A stretch of DNA of 64,000 nucleotides from Rhodovulum euryhalinum (GTDB lineage Bacteria; Pseudomonadota; Alphaproteobacteria; Rhodobacterales; Rhodobacteraceae), in assembly GCF_004342445.1 (NCBI RefSeq), contig NZ_SLWW01000006.1:124001-188000 (forward strand). Direction: 5' to 3'. A program made the position numbers and the translations under genes. The notes beneath the pieces were generated by a model. It was not told the DNA's origin, did not search any database, and saw only the letters and a program-made list of their open reading frames with translations. Positions 1 through 9,025 of the stretch are shown here, piece after piece (within the stretch, counting starts at the first letter, position 1; each line of letters starts with the position of its first letter).

Positions 1-383
1 GGGCTGCGCCAGCCCCGGATCAGCGGCAGGCGCAGCAGGGGCGAACCCGCCGGGAGACCGCGTTCTGCCTCCGTCCCCGATGCGGTGGGCATTGCAAGGG
101 ACATGTCGCGGTGCCGGGCCACCAGAGGGACGGCCCGGTCCCGAGGGCGGCGCGCGGCCCCCCGCCGGACAGGATCGCGACGGACGAAACGCGAAAACCA
201 GCGCCGCGTGGCCTCGGGGTTCTTCAGATGGGCGACTGTTGCCGCCACACCGGCCGCCGCCAGCAGGATCAGCACGGGAACCGCCGGGCCGATCAGGAGG
301 CCGGACAGGAACAGCAGATAGGCCAGCAGCGCAACCGCAGCCAACAGCCCGCCGCGCCCGAAGAAATCGCGTTCCGAAGACAT
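1..383 (-). CDS. Membrane protein, partial (C-terminus beyond left edge)
   Basis: An open minus-strand frame begins with ATG at 383 and stays open to the window edge, giving at least 127 residues. It opens MSSERDFFGRGG and then shows two hydrophobic stretches, at about residues 12-31 and 33-50, consistent with two membrane segments. After them comes an Arg-rich, presumably cytoplasmic part. I do not recognise the family. The hydrophobic pattern and GC-rich third positions support coding. Plus-strand readings of the same stretch are Arg/Pro-rich and look like shadows. The gene is divergent from the exported-protein/feo cluster that begins at 787. Confidence 0.5.
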   Translation of the reverse strand, partial: MSSERDFFGRGGLLAAVALLAYLLFLSGLLIGPAVPVLILLAAAGVAATVAHLKNPEATRRWFSRFVRRDPVRRGAARRPRDRAVPLVARHRDMSLAMPTASGTEAERGLPAGSPLLRLPLIRGWRS

Positions 384-786
384 CCTGCACACACCCCTTT
401 CGTTGCAGCGGTTCCGACCGGAGATGGTTCGCCCGCACGATAAAAACGAGCGGCGTTTTGACGCGCCCCGTGGCGGGTGCCGGGCCGGATGGATCATTTC
501 CCGCCCTCCGTGCTATCCGACCGCAAGAGCGTTGCAAAGATGTTGAAATTGCCTGTGCAGGTGCGCCGGACCGGCATGGGTGTTCCTTGCTCCGGCCCGC
601 GCCTGCCTTTGGAGCAGGCCAGGGCAAGCGCGGTCCGCCGCTGGACGGTATGTCGCACCCACCATTTCTTGATAAAAATGATCAGGTAAGATTTGATGAC
701 CTGTGTAACCACCCCAAGCCTGCCGCCAGGGGAATCGTAAAATCCATGCGGCGGCCGTGATGCCGCTCCGAACATGCGAGGACCCG
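384..786. other. Intergenic region with likely divergent promoters
   Basis: About 400 bases separate the divergent membrane-protein gene and the exported-protein/feo cluster. Readings across it are short and Arg/Pro-rich, so I call no gene. Positions 664-697 are clearly AT-rich against the background (containing TTGATAAAAATGATCAGG) and are the best place for an iron- or oxygen-responsive operator. I could not match a full Fur, RirA or FnrL box: the FNR-type TTGAT half-site is present but the second half is wrong. Confidence 0.4.
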
Positions 787-1110
787 ATGCCTGTTCCCAC
801 AAGATCTTCTCTGCTTCTGGCGGCCTTGGCCACGCTTGGCCTGGCGAGCGCCGCCTTGGCCCACACGCCGCTTTGCTCGTGCTACGACAATGGCGACGGC
901 ACGGTTCTTTGCGAGGGCGGGTTCTCGGACGGCTCGTCGGCGTCGGGCGTGAAGATGTCCGTGCAGGATGCGTCGGGCAACGTGCTGATCGAGGGCGCGA
1001 TCGACGAGAACGGCGAATACAGCTTCGACAAGCCCGAAGGCGCCTTCACGGTGAATTTCGAGGGGGGCGAGGGCCATTCCATCGTCATCAAGTCGGACGA
1101 GATCTACTGA
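787..1110 (+). CDS. Small exported protein upstream of feo genes
   Basis: The protein has 107 residues. A signal peptide (MPVPTRSSLLLAALATLGLASAALA) is followed by a mature part starting HTPLCSCYDNGDGTVLC and then a short beta-rich segment resembling a carboxypeptidase-regulatory-like fold. I chose ATG 787 because GAGGA lies six bases upstream; an in-frame ATG at 757 has no such site and would bury the signal peptide. It sits 11 bases before the DUF4198-like gene and upstream of feoAB. A periplasmic metal-binding or chaperone role (Cys, His and acidic residues in the mature N-terminus) is inference. No catalytic motif is visible. Confidence 0.7.
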   Translation: MPVPTRSSLLLAALATLGLASAALAHTPLCSCYDNGDGTVLCEGGFSDGSSASGVKMSVQDASGNVLIEGAIDENGEYSFDKPEGAFTVNFEGGEGHSIVIKSDEIY

Positions 1111-1121
1111 GGGGACAGACC

Positions 1122-1907
1122 ATGAACCGCATCCTTGCCTCGGTCGCCCTGGCCGCCACGCTCGCCACGCCCGCTACCGCGCATTTTCAGCTGATCTATG
1201 CGCCCGATCCCAACATGGCTGCGCCCGTGGACCAGCCGCTCAAGCTGATCTTCTGGCATCCGATGGAGAACGGGCACGCGATGGACATGGGCGCCCCGAC
1301 CGAGTTCTTCTATGTCTTCAAGGGCGACAAGGTGGACCTGTCGCCCAGTCTGACCCCGATCACCTTCAAGGGCACCGACAACGAGGCCGCGGCCTATGAG
1401 GGCGTGCTGCCGGTCAAGCGCAACGGCGACTACATCGTCGGTCTGGTGCCCGCGCCCTATTACGAGGGGTCCGAGGACATCTACATCCAGCAGATCACCA
1501 AGGCGTTCTTCAACAAGGGCGGCCTGCCGACCGGCTGGAACGAGCCCCTGGGCCTGCCCACCGAGATCGTGCCGCTGAACAAGCCCACCAACGTGATCGC
1601 GGGCTCGACCTTCTCGGGGCAACTGTTGTCGGACGGGCAACCGGTGGCGGGCGCCGAGATCGAGATCGAATACATCGCCGCCGAACCCGACATGGAGACG
1701 AACGCGGTCGGCGAGGCCACCGTCAAGCCGATGCCGGCCGGTGCGATCGTGGCGATCACCGACGCCAACGGCATCTTCACCTTCGGGATTCCGCGGGCGG
1801 GCCACTGGGGCTTTGCCGCGCTGGGCTCCGGCCCGGTGAAGGAGCACGAGGGCAAGGAGTTGAGCCAGGACGCGGTGATCTGGATCAAGGCCTATGATCT
1901 GAAATGA
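1122..1907 (+). CDS. DUF4198-like periplasmic protein
   Basis: The protein has 261 residues with a signal peptide ending near ATA-HFQ. The mature protein begins HFQLIYAPDPN and contains a His/Met-rich stretch (FWHPMENGHAMDMG). The C-terminal half looks like a beta-sandwich ending in GHWGFAALGSG. These features fit DUF4198 proteins, which in other bacteria accompany nickel, cobalt or iron uptake; the metal here is inferred from the downstream feoAB. A good GGGGA ribosome site precedes ATG 1122. It is likely co-transcribed with the small exported protein before it. Confidence 0.75.
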   Translation: MNRILASVALAATLATPATAHFQLIYAPDPNMAAPVDQPLKLIFWHPMENGHAMDMGAPTEFFYVFKGDKVDLSPSLTPITFKGTDNEAAAYEGVLPVKRNGDYIVGLVPAPYYEGSEDIYIQQITKAFFNKGGLPTGWNEPLGLPTEIVPLNKPTNVIAGSTFSGQLLSDGQPVAGAEIEIEYIAAEPDMETNAVGEATVKPMPAGAIVAITDANGIFTFGIPRAGHWGFAALGSGPVKEHEGKELSQDAVIWIKAYDLK

Positions 1908-1914
1908 TGCACCG

Positions 1915-1966
1915 TGCCGCTTGGGCGCGGCATTGCAAAAGGCGGTCCGGGTGTTTCCCGGCCGCC
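1915..1966 (+). other. Two hairpins between DUF4198-like gene and feoA
   Basis: The first inverted repeat is TGCCGC (1915-1920) with GCGGCA (1927-1932). The second is GGCGGTCCGGG (1941-1951) with CCCGGCCGCC (1957-1966), a 10-bp stem with one bulged T and a TGTTT loop. There is no U-tract after either. They may attenuate read-through or process the mRNA between the exported proteins and feoAB. Confidence 0.45.
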
Positions 1967-1989
1967 AAACGGTAGGACAGGACCGGACG

Positions 1990-2352
1990 ATGGAATGTGG
2001 AAACGGCGGGCGGAAAGGCTGGGGCGGCGGCTGGGGCTGGGGGCGCGGTCGGCGCAGGGCCGGACAGGCGGGTTGTGCCACGCCGGAAGGTCATGGGCCC
2101 GCCGCCTGCGCCGCCTGCCCGGTCAGCGGTAGCCTGGATGCGCTTGCGCCCGGCACGACCTGCCGGATCCGGCGCCTGATGGGATGTGGCCCGATCCGCC
2201 AGCGGCTTCTCGATCTCGGCATCCGCCCCTGCCGCGAGGTGACGGTGATCCGTTCAGCACCGCTTCTGGACCCGATCGAACTGAAGGTGGGCGACAGCTA
2301 TATCGTCCTGCGCCGGCAGGAAGCCGCGCAGGTGGAGGTCGAGGATGTCTGA
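1990..2352 (+). CDS. feoA: Ferrous iron transport protein A with Cys/Gly-rich N-terminus
   Basis: The protein has 120 residues. The C-terminal ~75 residues are a FeoA (SH3-like) domain: LDALAPGTTCRIRRLMG, then RQRLLDLGIRPCREVTVI and the closing VGDSYIVLRRQEA. FeoA proteins are usually about 75-85 residues. Here a ~45-residue extension rich in Gly, Trp and Arg with several Cys (MECGNGG, QAGCATPEG, ACAACP) precedes the domain. AGGA seven bases before ATG 1990 supports this start; an upstream ATG at 1921 lacks one. It overlaps feoB by eight bases. FeoA is known to support FeoB in the cytoplasm; the extension's role is unknown. Confidence 0.88.
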   Translation: MECGNGGRKGWGGGWGWGRGRRRAGQAGCATPEGHGPAACAACPVSGSLDALAPGTTCRIRRLMGCGPIRQRLLDLGIRPCREVTVIRSAPLLDPIELKVGDSYIVLRRQEAAQVEVEDV

Positions 2353-4828
2353 CCTCCGCCTCGTCGCGCTTGCCGGCCAGCAGAACGCCGGCAAGTCGAC
2401 GCTGTTCAACCTGCTGACCGGGCTGACGCAACATATCGCGAACTATCCCGGCGTTACCGTCGACAAGAAATCCGGCCGCTACAGCCACAAGGGCCAGAGC
2501 GTCGAGGTTGTCGACCTGCCCGGCTGCTATTCGCTCACCTCGTATTCCCCCGAGGAACGGGTGGCGCGGGAATTCCTGCTGAACGACCGCCCCGACATGG
2601 TGGTCAACGTCCTGGATGCCTCGAACCTGCGGCGCGGGCTGCCGCTGACCTTCCAGCTTCTGGAAATGGGCGTGCCCGTCGTGGTCGCGCTGAACATGAT
2701 GGACGTGGCCGAGGGGCGCGGGCTGGAGATCGATCTGGCCGCGCTGTCGCGGCGGCTGTGCGTTCCGGTCGTGCCGGTGGTGGGCCGCAAGGGTCAGGGC
2801 GCCGAGGCGCTGCGCGAGGCGATCGCGGCCGAGCACGGGGCGCGGCCTGCAACGCTGAACTACGGTGCGCTCGAACCGGCCGTGCAAGAGCTTCAGGCCC
2901 TGCTGGCCGACGAGGGGGCGCTGAAGGGGCTGTCGGCGCGCTGGCTTGCGGTCAAGCTTCTGGAGGACGACGCCGAGGCCGAGCGGCTCTTGGCCGAACG
3001 TCTCGACAACCCCCACCCGATCCTAGATCTGGCACATCGCCGCCGAACCGCCGCGGGCGGGACCGATGCCGCATCCGAGGCAATCGCCGCCGCGCGCGAC
3101 GGTCTTGCCGCCGATATCGTGGCCACCTGCATCACCGCGACGCGCGCGGGCCATGTACCCATGTCCGAACGCATCGACCGGCTGCTCTTGCACCGCCTTT
3201 TCGCCCCGGTGTTCCTGGTGGCGATCGTCTGGGCGATCTACCAGCTGTCGATCGTGCAGGGCTATGAACTGACCAAGGTCACATGGCCGATCCTGGCGGG
3301 GTTCCGCAATGTCGCCGCCGGGGTGCTGCCCGATGCGGGGTTCCTGATCGACCCCCAACTGCGCGCGCTTGGCCTGTGGATGGTGGATTCCGCCAACACG
3401 CTGCTGAACTACGTTCCGATCTTCCTGATCCTGTTCGCGCTGATCGCGATCCTGGAAGATTCGGGCTACATGGCGCGGATCGCCTTCATCCTCGACCGCA
3501 TCCTCAACCGCTTTGGCCTGCACGGGCAGTCGACGCTGCCCTTCATCCTGGCCGGTGTCTTCGCGGGCGGTTGCGCGGTTCCCGGCGTGATGGCGACCAA
3601 GGGTATTCCCGACCACCGGGCGCGGATGGCGACGATCCTGACCGTGCCGTTCATGAACTGCATGGCCAAGATCCCGCTCTACACACTTCTGATCAACATC
3701 TACTTTCCCGACACCAAGGGGCTGATGCTGTTCTACCTGTCTACGATCACGGTGATCGCGGCGCTTCTGGTGGCAAAGCTGCTGACGACGTCAGTGCTGC
3801 GCCACCACGAGACTGCGCCCTTCGTGATGGAACTGCCGAACTACCACCTGCCGACGATCCGCGGCGTGGTGCAGCGCGCCGTCGACCGCACCTGGCTCTA
3901 CATCAAGAAGGTCGGCACCGTGGTGGTGTCGATCGCGATGGTGATCTACGTGCTTCTGCAGTTCCCCGGTGTGCCCGCCGACCGCGAAGTTGCCTACCAG
4001 GCCCGGGCCGAGGCGGCCATCGCCCAATTCTACGACGCGCTCGCGGACAACCCGCACCGCGCGGCGGTGCCCGACCAGGCGGCGCTGGTGCGGCTGGTCA
4101 ATGCGCAGGCGGACTACAAGGCGGCGCGCATGAACGCCGGCAGCAAGGCCGCGGCCGAGGCGCTCGATGCGCGCTTTGCCGAGCGGCATCCCGACTTCGT
4201 GCCGTTCGTGCTGCGCGCGCGCGATGCCGACGCCAGGAGTGCCGCCGCCGCGCTGAAGGATCTGACCAACGCCCGCACAACGCTGCGCCGCGAGATGCGC
4301 CAGGACAAGATCGAGTCCAGCTTTCTGGGCATGATTGGCCACGGGCTGGAACCGGTCACGCAATTCGCCGATTTCGACTGGAAGATCAACGTGGCGCTTC
4401 TGGCCTCGTTCGCGGCGCGGGAAAGCTCGGTCGCCACGCTCGGCGTGCTGTTCGACCAGGAAGAGGGCGAGAACGCCACGCTCGAGGACCGGATGGGCGC
4501 CGAGCAGGCGGCCGAGGGCCGCACCGCGCTGTCGGCGGTCGCGCTGATGCTGTTCTTCGCGCTTTACCCGCCCTGCCTTGCCACCGTCATCATGGTGCGC
4601 GTGCAGACTGACAGCTATCGCTGGATGGCCTTTTCGATCGTCTTCCCGACGATCCTTGGTCTGGCGGTGGCAAGCGCGGTGTTCACGCTGGGCAATGCGC
4701 TGGGCCTGAGCGGCCTGCAGACGATGACGGCGATCTATCTGGCCGGGGTTGCGGCGCTCCTGATCGTGGCGCTGCCCAAGCCCTGGCTCGGGCGGCCGGC
4801 CCCCGTTGTCGCAGGAGAACGTGCATGA
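2345..4828 (+). CDS. feoB: Ferrous iron transporter B
   Basis: The protein has 827 residues and is the GTP-linked Fe(II) permease of the inner membrane. The N-terminal G domain shows the P-loop GQQNAGKST (11-19), DLPG (57-60) and an NMMD-type G4 motif. Two Gate-type membrane blocks follow, including GYMARIAFILDR and FAGGCAVPGVMATKGI, then a C-terminal ARESSVATLGVLF block. An Ala/Arg/Asp-rich soluble insertion of roughly 110 residues (about 540-650) between membrane blocks makes it longer than typical FeoB of ~700-780 residues. Translation is coupled to feoA (8-base overlap) and to the next small gene (ATGA overlap). Confidence 0.95.
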   Translation: MSDLRLVALAGQQNAGKSTLFNLLTGLTQHIANYPGVTVDKKSGRYSHKGQSVEVVDLPGCYSLTSYSPEERVAREFLLNDRPDMVVNVLDASNLRRGLPLTFQLLEMGVPVVVALNMMDVAEGRGLEIDLAALSRRLCVPVVPVVGRKGQGAEALREAIAAEHGARPATLNYGALEPAVQELQALLADEGALKGLSARWLAVKLLEDDAEAERLLAERLDNPHPILDLAHRRRTAAGGTDAASEAIAAARDGLAADIVATCITATRAGHVPMSERIDRLLLHRLFAPVFLVAIVWAIYQLSIVQGYELTKVTWPILAGFRNVAAGVLPDAGFLIDPQLRALGLWMVDSANTLLNYVPIFLILFALIAILEDSGYMARIAFILDRILNRFGLHGQSTLPFILAGVFAGGCAVPGVMATKGIPDHRARMATILTVPFMNCMAKIPLYTLLINIYFPDTKGLMLFYLSTITVIAALLVAKLLTTSVLRHHETAPFVMELPNYHLPTIRGVVQRAVDRTWLYIKKVGTVVVSIAMVIYVLLQFPGVPADREVAYQARAEAAIAQFYDALADNPHRAAVPDQAALVRLVNAQADYKAARMNAGSKAAAEALDARFAERHPDFVPFVLRARDADARSAAAALKDLTNARTTLRREMRQDKIESSFLGMIGHGLEPVTQFADFDWKINVALLASFAARESSVATLGVLFDQEEGENATLEDRMGAEQAAEGRTALSAVALMLFFALYPPCLATVIMVRVQTDSYRWMAFSIVFPTILGLAVASAVFTLGNALGLSGLQTMTAIYLAGVAALLIVALPKPWLGRPAPVVAGERA

Positions 4829-5067
4829 CCGACACGCCCCATATCGACCTTGGCGCCGAAGTGGGCATCGCGCCCCATGAATACGCGCTGATCGCGCTGG
4901 CACTGGCCGTTGCGCTGGGCTTTCTGTTCCGCGGCCTTTTGCGCCGCCGGCGCGGCGCTGCCCCGGCCTGCGCAAGCTGCCCCGGATGCACCGCCGCGAC
5001 CCCCTGCAAGGCCGTGGACCTCTCGTTCCCCGAGACCGCGCCGGGATCCCGGACCCCGACGGACTAG
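4825..5067 (+). CDS. FeoB-associated Cys-rich small membrane protein
   Basis: The protein has 80 residues: a short polar N-terminus, one membrane segment (about 20-37, ALIALALAVALGFLF), an RRRR stop-transfer, then a Cys-rich tail (CASCPGCTAATPC). The start codon overlaps the feoB stop as ATGA, so the two are co-translated. This topology fits the small Cys-rich proteins often found after feoB (FeoB-associated/FeoC-like). A role in metal hand-off or redox sensing at FeoB is inference. Confidence 0.78.
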   Translation: MTDTPHIDLGAEVGIAPHEYALIALALAVALGFLFRGLLRRRRGAAPACASCPGCTAATPCKAVDLSFPETAPGSRTPTD

Positions 5068-5100
5068 GGCGCGTCGCAGGACAGGGGCGGCGCACCGGCA

Positions 5101-5118
5101 TTTCGCAATATTGCGAAA
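5101..5118. promoter_or_regulatory. 18-bp perfect palindrome, candidate operator
   Basis: TTTCGCAATATTGCGAAA is a perfect palindrome, nearly extended by flanking CCGGC and GCCGG with one inserted A. It lies 33 bases after the last feo-cluster gene and 72 bases before the next start. The AT-rich core in GC-rich DNA fits a repressor operator; as RNA it could equally form a terminator hairpin for the feo transcript. Confidence 0.5.
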
Positions 5119-5190
5119 GCCGGCCGCCGGGGGTATCCATCCGGGATGGGCTGGCCGCTCCGCCGGCCGCAACTGAGAGGGATTTCGGGG

Positions 5191-5496
5191 ATGTTGCTGC
5201 TTCTTGGTCTCTATCTCTGCTTCTCGCTTGCCTTGCTTCTCGGTGCGGCCGAGATCGAGCGCCGCGCCATCGTCGCCCGCAGGCTTGGCCCGAATGGCAA
5301 GGCCTTTCTTGCCGCGATCGTCACCTCGATGGTCGTCTCGCTGGGCGTCACCGTCGCCTCGGCCTTCATCGGGGGCTGGATCCAACTGCTTCATGTTCTG
5401 GGGGGCTCGATCCTTTATCACGGGGTCATGGGCATCTTCCTCGTGCATGGCCTGCAGGAGGTATCGGCCCGGGTCGCGGTTCAGGGTACGGCCTGA
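5191..5496 (+). CDS. Small integral membrane protein
   Basis: The protein has 101 residues with three likely membrane segments (about 1-18, 38-60 and 65-88) and an early charged stretch (EIERRAIVARR). ATG 5191 follows a GAGGG site; an in-frame ATG at 5146 would add a basic leader with no clear site. No motif identifies a family. The palindrome at 5101-5118 lies directly upstream and may control it. Whether it belongs to the iron cluster or stands alone is unclear. Confidence 0.55.
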   Translation: MLLLLGLYLCFSLALLLGAAEIERRAIVARRLGPNGKAFLAAIVTSMVVSLGVTVASAFIGGWIQLLHVLGGSILYHGVMGIFLVHGLQEVSARVAVQGTA

Positions 5497-5676
5497 CGGC
5501 CCGGGCGGCACGGCGGCAGCAGAGCGCCCCTTGGGGACAGAGGGGGCCGAATCTGCCGAAATTGACCGCGGTCCTTGCGTCGCGGCGTCCCGATCCGCGC
5601 GAAACCGGCCGAAGCGGTTTACAGCCCCGCGAAAACCGTCTTTGCTGCGCTGCGACAAGAGGGGCGCGCGCAGATC

Positions 5677-8600
5677 ATGGCCATAACGGCAACCATCCGA
5701 CACCTGACACACTACCGCTATGATCGTCCGGTCAGCCTCGGCCCGCAGGTGATACGCCTGCGTCCGGCACCGCACAGCCGGACGCGGGTGATCTCGCATA
5801 GCCTGAAGGTCGCGCCCGAAGGCCATTTCGTGAACCACCAGCAGGACCCTTACGGCAACTGGCTGTCCCGCTTTGTCTTTCCCGAACCGGTGCGCGAGTT
5901 CCGGATCGAGGTCGACCTTGTCGCCGACATGACGGTCTACAACCCGTTCGATTTCTTCGTGGACGAAAGTGCCGAGGCGTGGCCCTTCGACTACCCGGCC
6001 GACCTGGTCGACGACCTTGCGATCTACCGCACGCCCGAGCCCGCGGGGCCGCTGCTGCATGCCTTCCTCCGCACGATCCCGCGCGAGGCGACGCGCACCG
6101 TCGATTTCGTTGTCGATCTCAACGCCCGGCTCCAGCACGAGATCGGCTACGTGATCCGGATGGAACCCGGCGTGCAGACGCCCGAGGACACGCTGCGCCT
6201 GAAATCGGGATCATGCCGCGATTCCTCGTGGCTGTTCGTGCAGATCCTGCGCCACCTGGGCTTTGCCGCGCGATTCGTCTCGGGCTACCTGATCCAGCTG
6301 AAACCCGACCTGGTTGCGCTGGACGGCCCGCCCGGCACCGATCACGACTTCACCGACCTGCATGCCTGGGCCGAGGTCTACCTGCCCGGTGCGGGCTGGA
6401 TCGGGCTGGACCCGACCAGCGGGTTGCTGACCGGCGAAAGCCACATCCCGCTGGCCGCGACGCCGCATTATCGCAACGCCGCGCCGATCTCGGGGATGGC
6501 GTCCTATGCCGAGGTCGATTTCAGCTTCCACATGGAGGTGAACCGCACCGCCGAACACCCGCGCATCACCAAGCCCTTTTCCGACGAGGCATGGCAGGCG
6601 CTGGATGTGCTGGGCCACAAGGTCGATGCCGCGATCCGCGCGGGCGACATGCGCCTGACCATGGGGGGCGAGCCGACCTTCGTCTCGATCGACGATTTCG
6701 AGTCGGACGAGTGGAACACTGCCGCCGTGGGGCCGATGAAGCGCGGGCTGGCCGACCAGTTGATCCGGCGGCTGCGCGACCGCTTCGCGCCGGGCGGCTT
6801 TCTGCATTACGGGCAGGGCAAGTGGTATCCCGGCGAAACCCTGCCGCGCTGGACCTTCTCGCTCTACTGGCGCAAGGACGGCAAGCCGATCTGGAAGAAC
6901 CCGGATCTGATCGCCGAGGAGCAGGCGAAGACCGGGGCGGGGCCCGAGGAGTCGGACAGGCTTCTGAAGGGGATCGCCGAACGGCTGGGGGTCGAGCCCG
7001 AGATGGTGGTTCCGGCCTACGAGGACCCCGCCGAATGGATCATCAAGGAAGGCAACCTGCCCGAGAACGTCACGCCTGAGAATTCCCGGCTGAAGGACCC
7101 CGAAGAACGTGCCCGCATTGCCCGCGTGTTCGCGCGCGGATTGACGGAACCGGCGGGCCATATCCTGCCGATCCAGCGCTGGCAGGCGAAGGCGACCGGC
7201 CCGCGCTGGCGATCCGAACGGTGGACGATGCGCCGGGGCAAGCTGTTCCTGGTGCCCGGCGACAGCCCGGTTGGCTATCGCCTGCCGCTGGGCGGCCTGC
7301 CCCATGTGCCGCCCACGCAATTCCCCTATACCTATGTCACCGATCCGACGGTCGAGCGCGGCCCCCTGCCCGATTTCGATGCGGTGGACCGGGCGGCCGA
7401 GGCCGAGATGCCCGAGACGACGCCGGGCCACGACCAGGCCGTTGCCCGCTTTACCGAAGGCGGCGCGGTGCAGGACGTGCGCGAGCAGGAGCTTGGCACC
7501 GGCGCGGTGCGCACCGCGCTGTCGGTCGAGCCCCGCGACGGGCGGCTCTGCGTCTTCATGCCCCCGGTCGAGGACGCCGAGGATTACCTCGACCTTGTCG
7601 CCGCGGCCGAGGCCACCGCCGCCGAGATGGGCCTGCCCGTCCATATCGAGGGCTACGCGCCGCCGCATGACCCGCGGTTGAACGTGATCCGCGTGGCCCC
7701 CGACCCCGGCGTGCTCGAGGTCAACGTCCACCCTGCAACCGATTGGGACGAGTGCAAGGCGATCACGCTGGGCGTCTATGAAGAGGCGCGGCTGACGCGG
7801 CTGGGCGCCGACAAGTTCATGGTCGACGGCAAGCATTGCGGCACGGGGGGCGGCAACCACGTTGTCGTGGGTGGCGCCACGCCCAACGACTCCCCCTTCC
7901 TGCGCCGGCCGGACCTGTTGCGCTCGCTGATCCTCTACTGGCAGGGGCACCCCAGCCTGTCCTACCTCTTCTCGGGGCTCTTCATCGGCCCCACCTCCCA
8001 GGCGCCACGGATCGACGAGGCCCGCCACGACAGCCTTTACGAGCTTGAAATCGCGCTGAGCCAGTTCCCCGATCCTGGCGAGGGCCCCGCGCCCGCGCCG
8101 TGGCTGGTCGACCGGCTCCTGCGCAACATCCTGATCGACGTCACCGGCAACACCCACCGGACCGAGCTTTGCATCGACAAGCTCTATTCCCCCGACGGGC
8201 CGACCGGGCGGCTGGGCCTGCTGGAATTCCGCGGCTTCGAGATGCCCCCCGACGCGCGGATGAGCCTTGCGCAACAGGTGCTGATCCGCGCCATCCTCGC
8301 CCGGCTCTGGGCCAGCCCCCTCCGGGGCAGGCCCGTCCGCTGGGGCACCGAACTGCACGACCGGTTCATGCTGCCCCATTTCGTCTGGGCCGATTTCCTG
8401 GGCGTGCTGCGCGACCTGACCGAGCACGGCTTTGCCTTCCGGTCCGAATGGTACGAGGCGCAGCAGGAATTCCGCTTTCCGTTCTGCGGCGAGGTCGAGT
8501 ACGAGGGCGTGCATCTCGAACTCCGGCAGGCGCTGGAGCCCTGGCACGTGCTGGGCGAACGCGGTGCGATCGGCGGCACCGTGCGCTATACCGACAGTTC

Positions 8601-9024
8601 GGTGGAACGGATGCAGGTCAAGCTGACGACGACCAGTCCCGGCCGCTACATCGTCACCTGCAATCGCCGCCCGGTGCCGCTGCACCCGACCGAAACCAGC
8701 GGCACCGCCATCGGCGGTGTGCGGTTCAAGGCGTGGCAGCCGGCCGAGGCGCTGCACCCCGTCCTGCCGGTCAACGCGCCGCTGACCTTCGACATCTTCG
8801 ACACCTGGACGGGACGTGCCCTGGGGGGCTGCACCTACCACGTCGCCCATCCCGGCGGGCGCAGCTACGACACCTTCCCGGTCAACGCCAACGAGGCCGA
8901 GGCGCGGCGGCTGGCGCGGTTCGAGAAGATGGGCCATACGCCCGGCAGCTACTGGCCCGCGCCCGAACACCCGCACCCGGAATTCCCCATGACTCTCGAC
9001 CTCAGGCGGGCGCCGGGCCTCTGA
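5677..9024 (+). CDS. Transglutaminase-like protein fused to DUF2126
   Basis: The protein has 1115 residues. It starts with a bacterial transglutaminase N-terminal domain ([21 protein letters not shown]-type strand). The papain-like core follows with a complete triad: Cys180 in SGSCRDS, His229 in [11 protein letters not shown] and Asp245 in GLDPTSG. From about residue 330 to the end it matches the large DUF2126 region, with [12 protein letters not shown] and [14 protein letters not shown]. Such proteins occur with ATP-grasp/alpha-E proteins in predicted peptide-ligase and amide-modifying clusters. It is followed after one base by the ATP-grasp gene. The substrate is unknown. ATG 5677 is chosen because homologues begin with this strand; an upstream extension to 5575 is Arg-rich. 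Confidence 0.9.
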   Translation: MAITATIRHLTHYRYDRPVSLGPQVIRLRPAPHSRTRVISHSLKVAPEGHFVNHQQDPYGNWLSRFVFPEPVREFRIEVDLVADMTVYNPFDFFVDESAEAWPFDYPADLVDDLAIYRTPEPAGPLLHAFLRTIPREATRTVDFVVDLNARLQHEIGYVIRMEPGVQTPEDTLRLKSGSCRDSSWLFVQILRHLGFAARFVSGYLIQLKPDLVALDGPPGTDHDFTDLHAWAEVYLPGAGWIGLDPTSGLLTGESHIPLAATPHYRNAAPISGMASYAEVDFSFHMEVNRTAEHPRITKPFSDEAWQALDVLGHKVDAAIRAGDMRLTMGGEPTFVSIDDFESDEWNTAAVGPMKRGLADQLIRRLRDRFAPGGFLHYGQGKWYPGETLPRWTFSLYWRKDGKPIWKNPDLIAEEQAKTGAGPEESDRLLKGIAERLGVEPEMVVPAYEDPAEWIIKEGNLPENVTPENSRLKDPEERARIARVFARGLTEPAGHILPIQRWQAKATGPRWRSERWTMRRGKLFLVPGDSPVGYRLPLGGLPHVPPTQFPYTYVTDPTVERGPLPDFDAVDRAAEAEMPETTPGHDQAVARFTEGGAVQDVREQELGTGAVRTALSVEPRDGRLCVFMPPVEDAEDYLDLVAAAEATAAEMGLPVHIEGYAPPHDPRLNVIRVAPDPGVLEVNVHPATDWDECKAITLGVYEEARLTRLGADKFMVDGKHCGTGGGNHVVVGGATPNDSPFLRRPDLLRSLILYWQGHPSLSYLFSGLFIGPTSQAPRIDEARHDSLYELEIALSQFPDPGEGPAPAPWLVDRLLRNILIDVTGNTHRTELCIDKLYSPDGPTGRLGLLEFRGFEMPPDARMSLAQQVLIRAILARLWASPLRGRPVRWGTELHDRFMLPHFVWADFLGVLRDLTEHGFAFRSEWYEAQQEFRFPFCGEVEYEGVHLELRQALEPWHVLGERGAIGGTVRYTDSSVERMQVKLTTTSPGRYIVTCNRRPVPLHPTETSGTAIGGVRFKAWQPAEALHPVLPVNAPLTFDIFDTWTGRALGGCTYHVAHPGGRSYDTFPVNANEAEARRLARFEKMGHTPGSYWPAPEHPHPEFPMTLDLRRAPGL

Positions 9025-9025
9025 C

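Noticed and set aside
664-697. FNR/FnrL or Fur box upstream of the feo cluster
   Set aside because: Only the TTGAT half fits an FNR site and the second half has three mismatches; no Fur-type dyad was found, so no specific regulator is called.
80-760. 226-codon plus-strand reading in the first 800 bases
   Set aside because: Arg/Pro-rich without hydrophobic or domain pattern, and it opposes the membrane-protein frame at the left edge.
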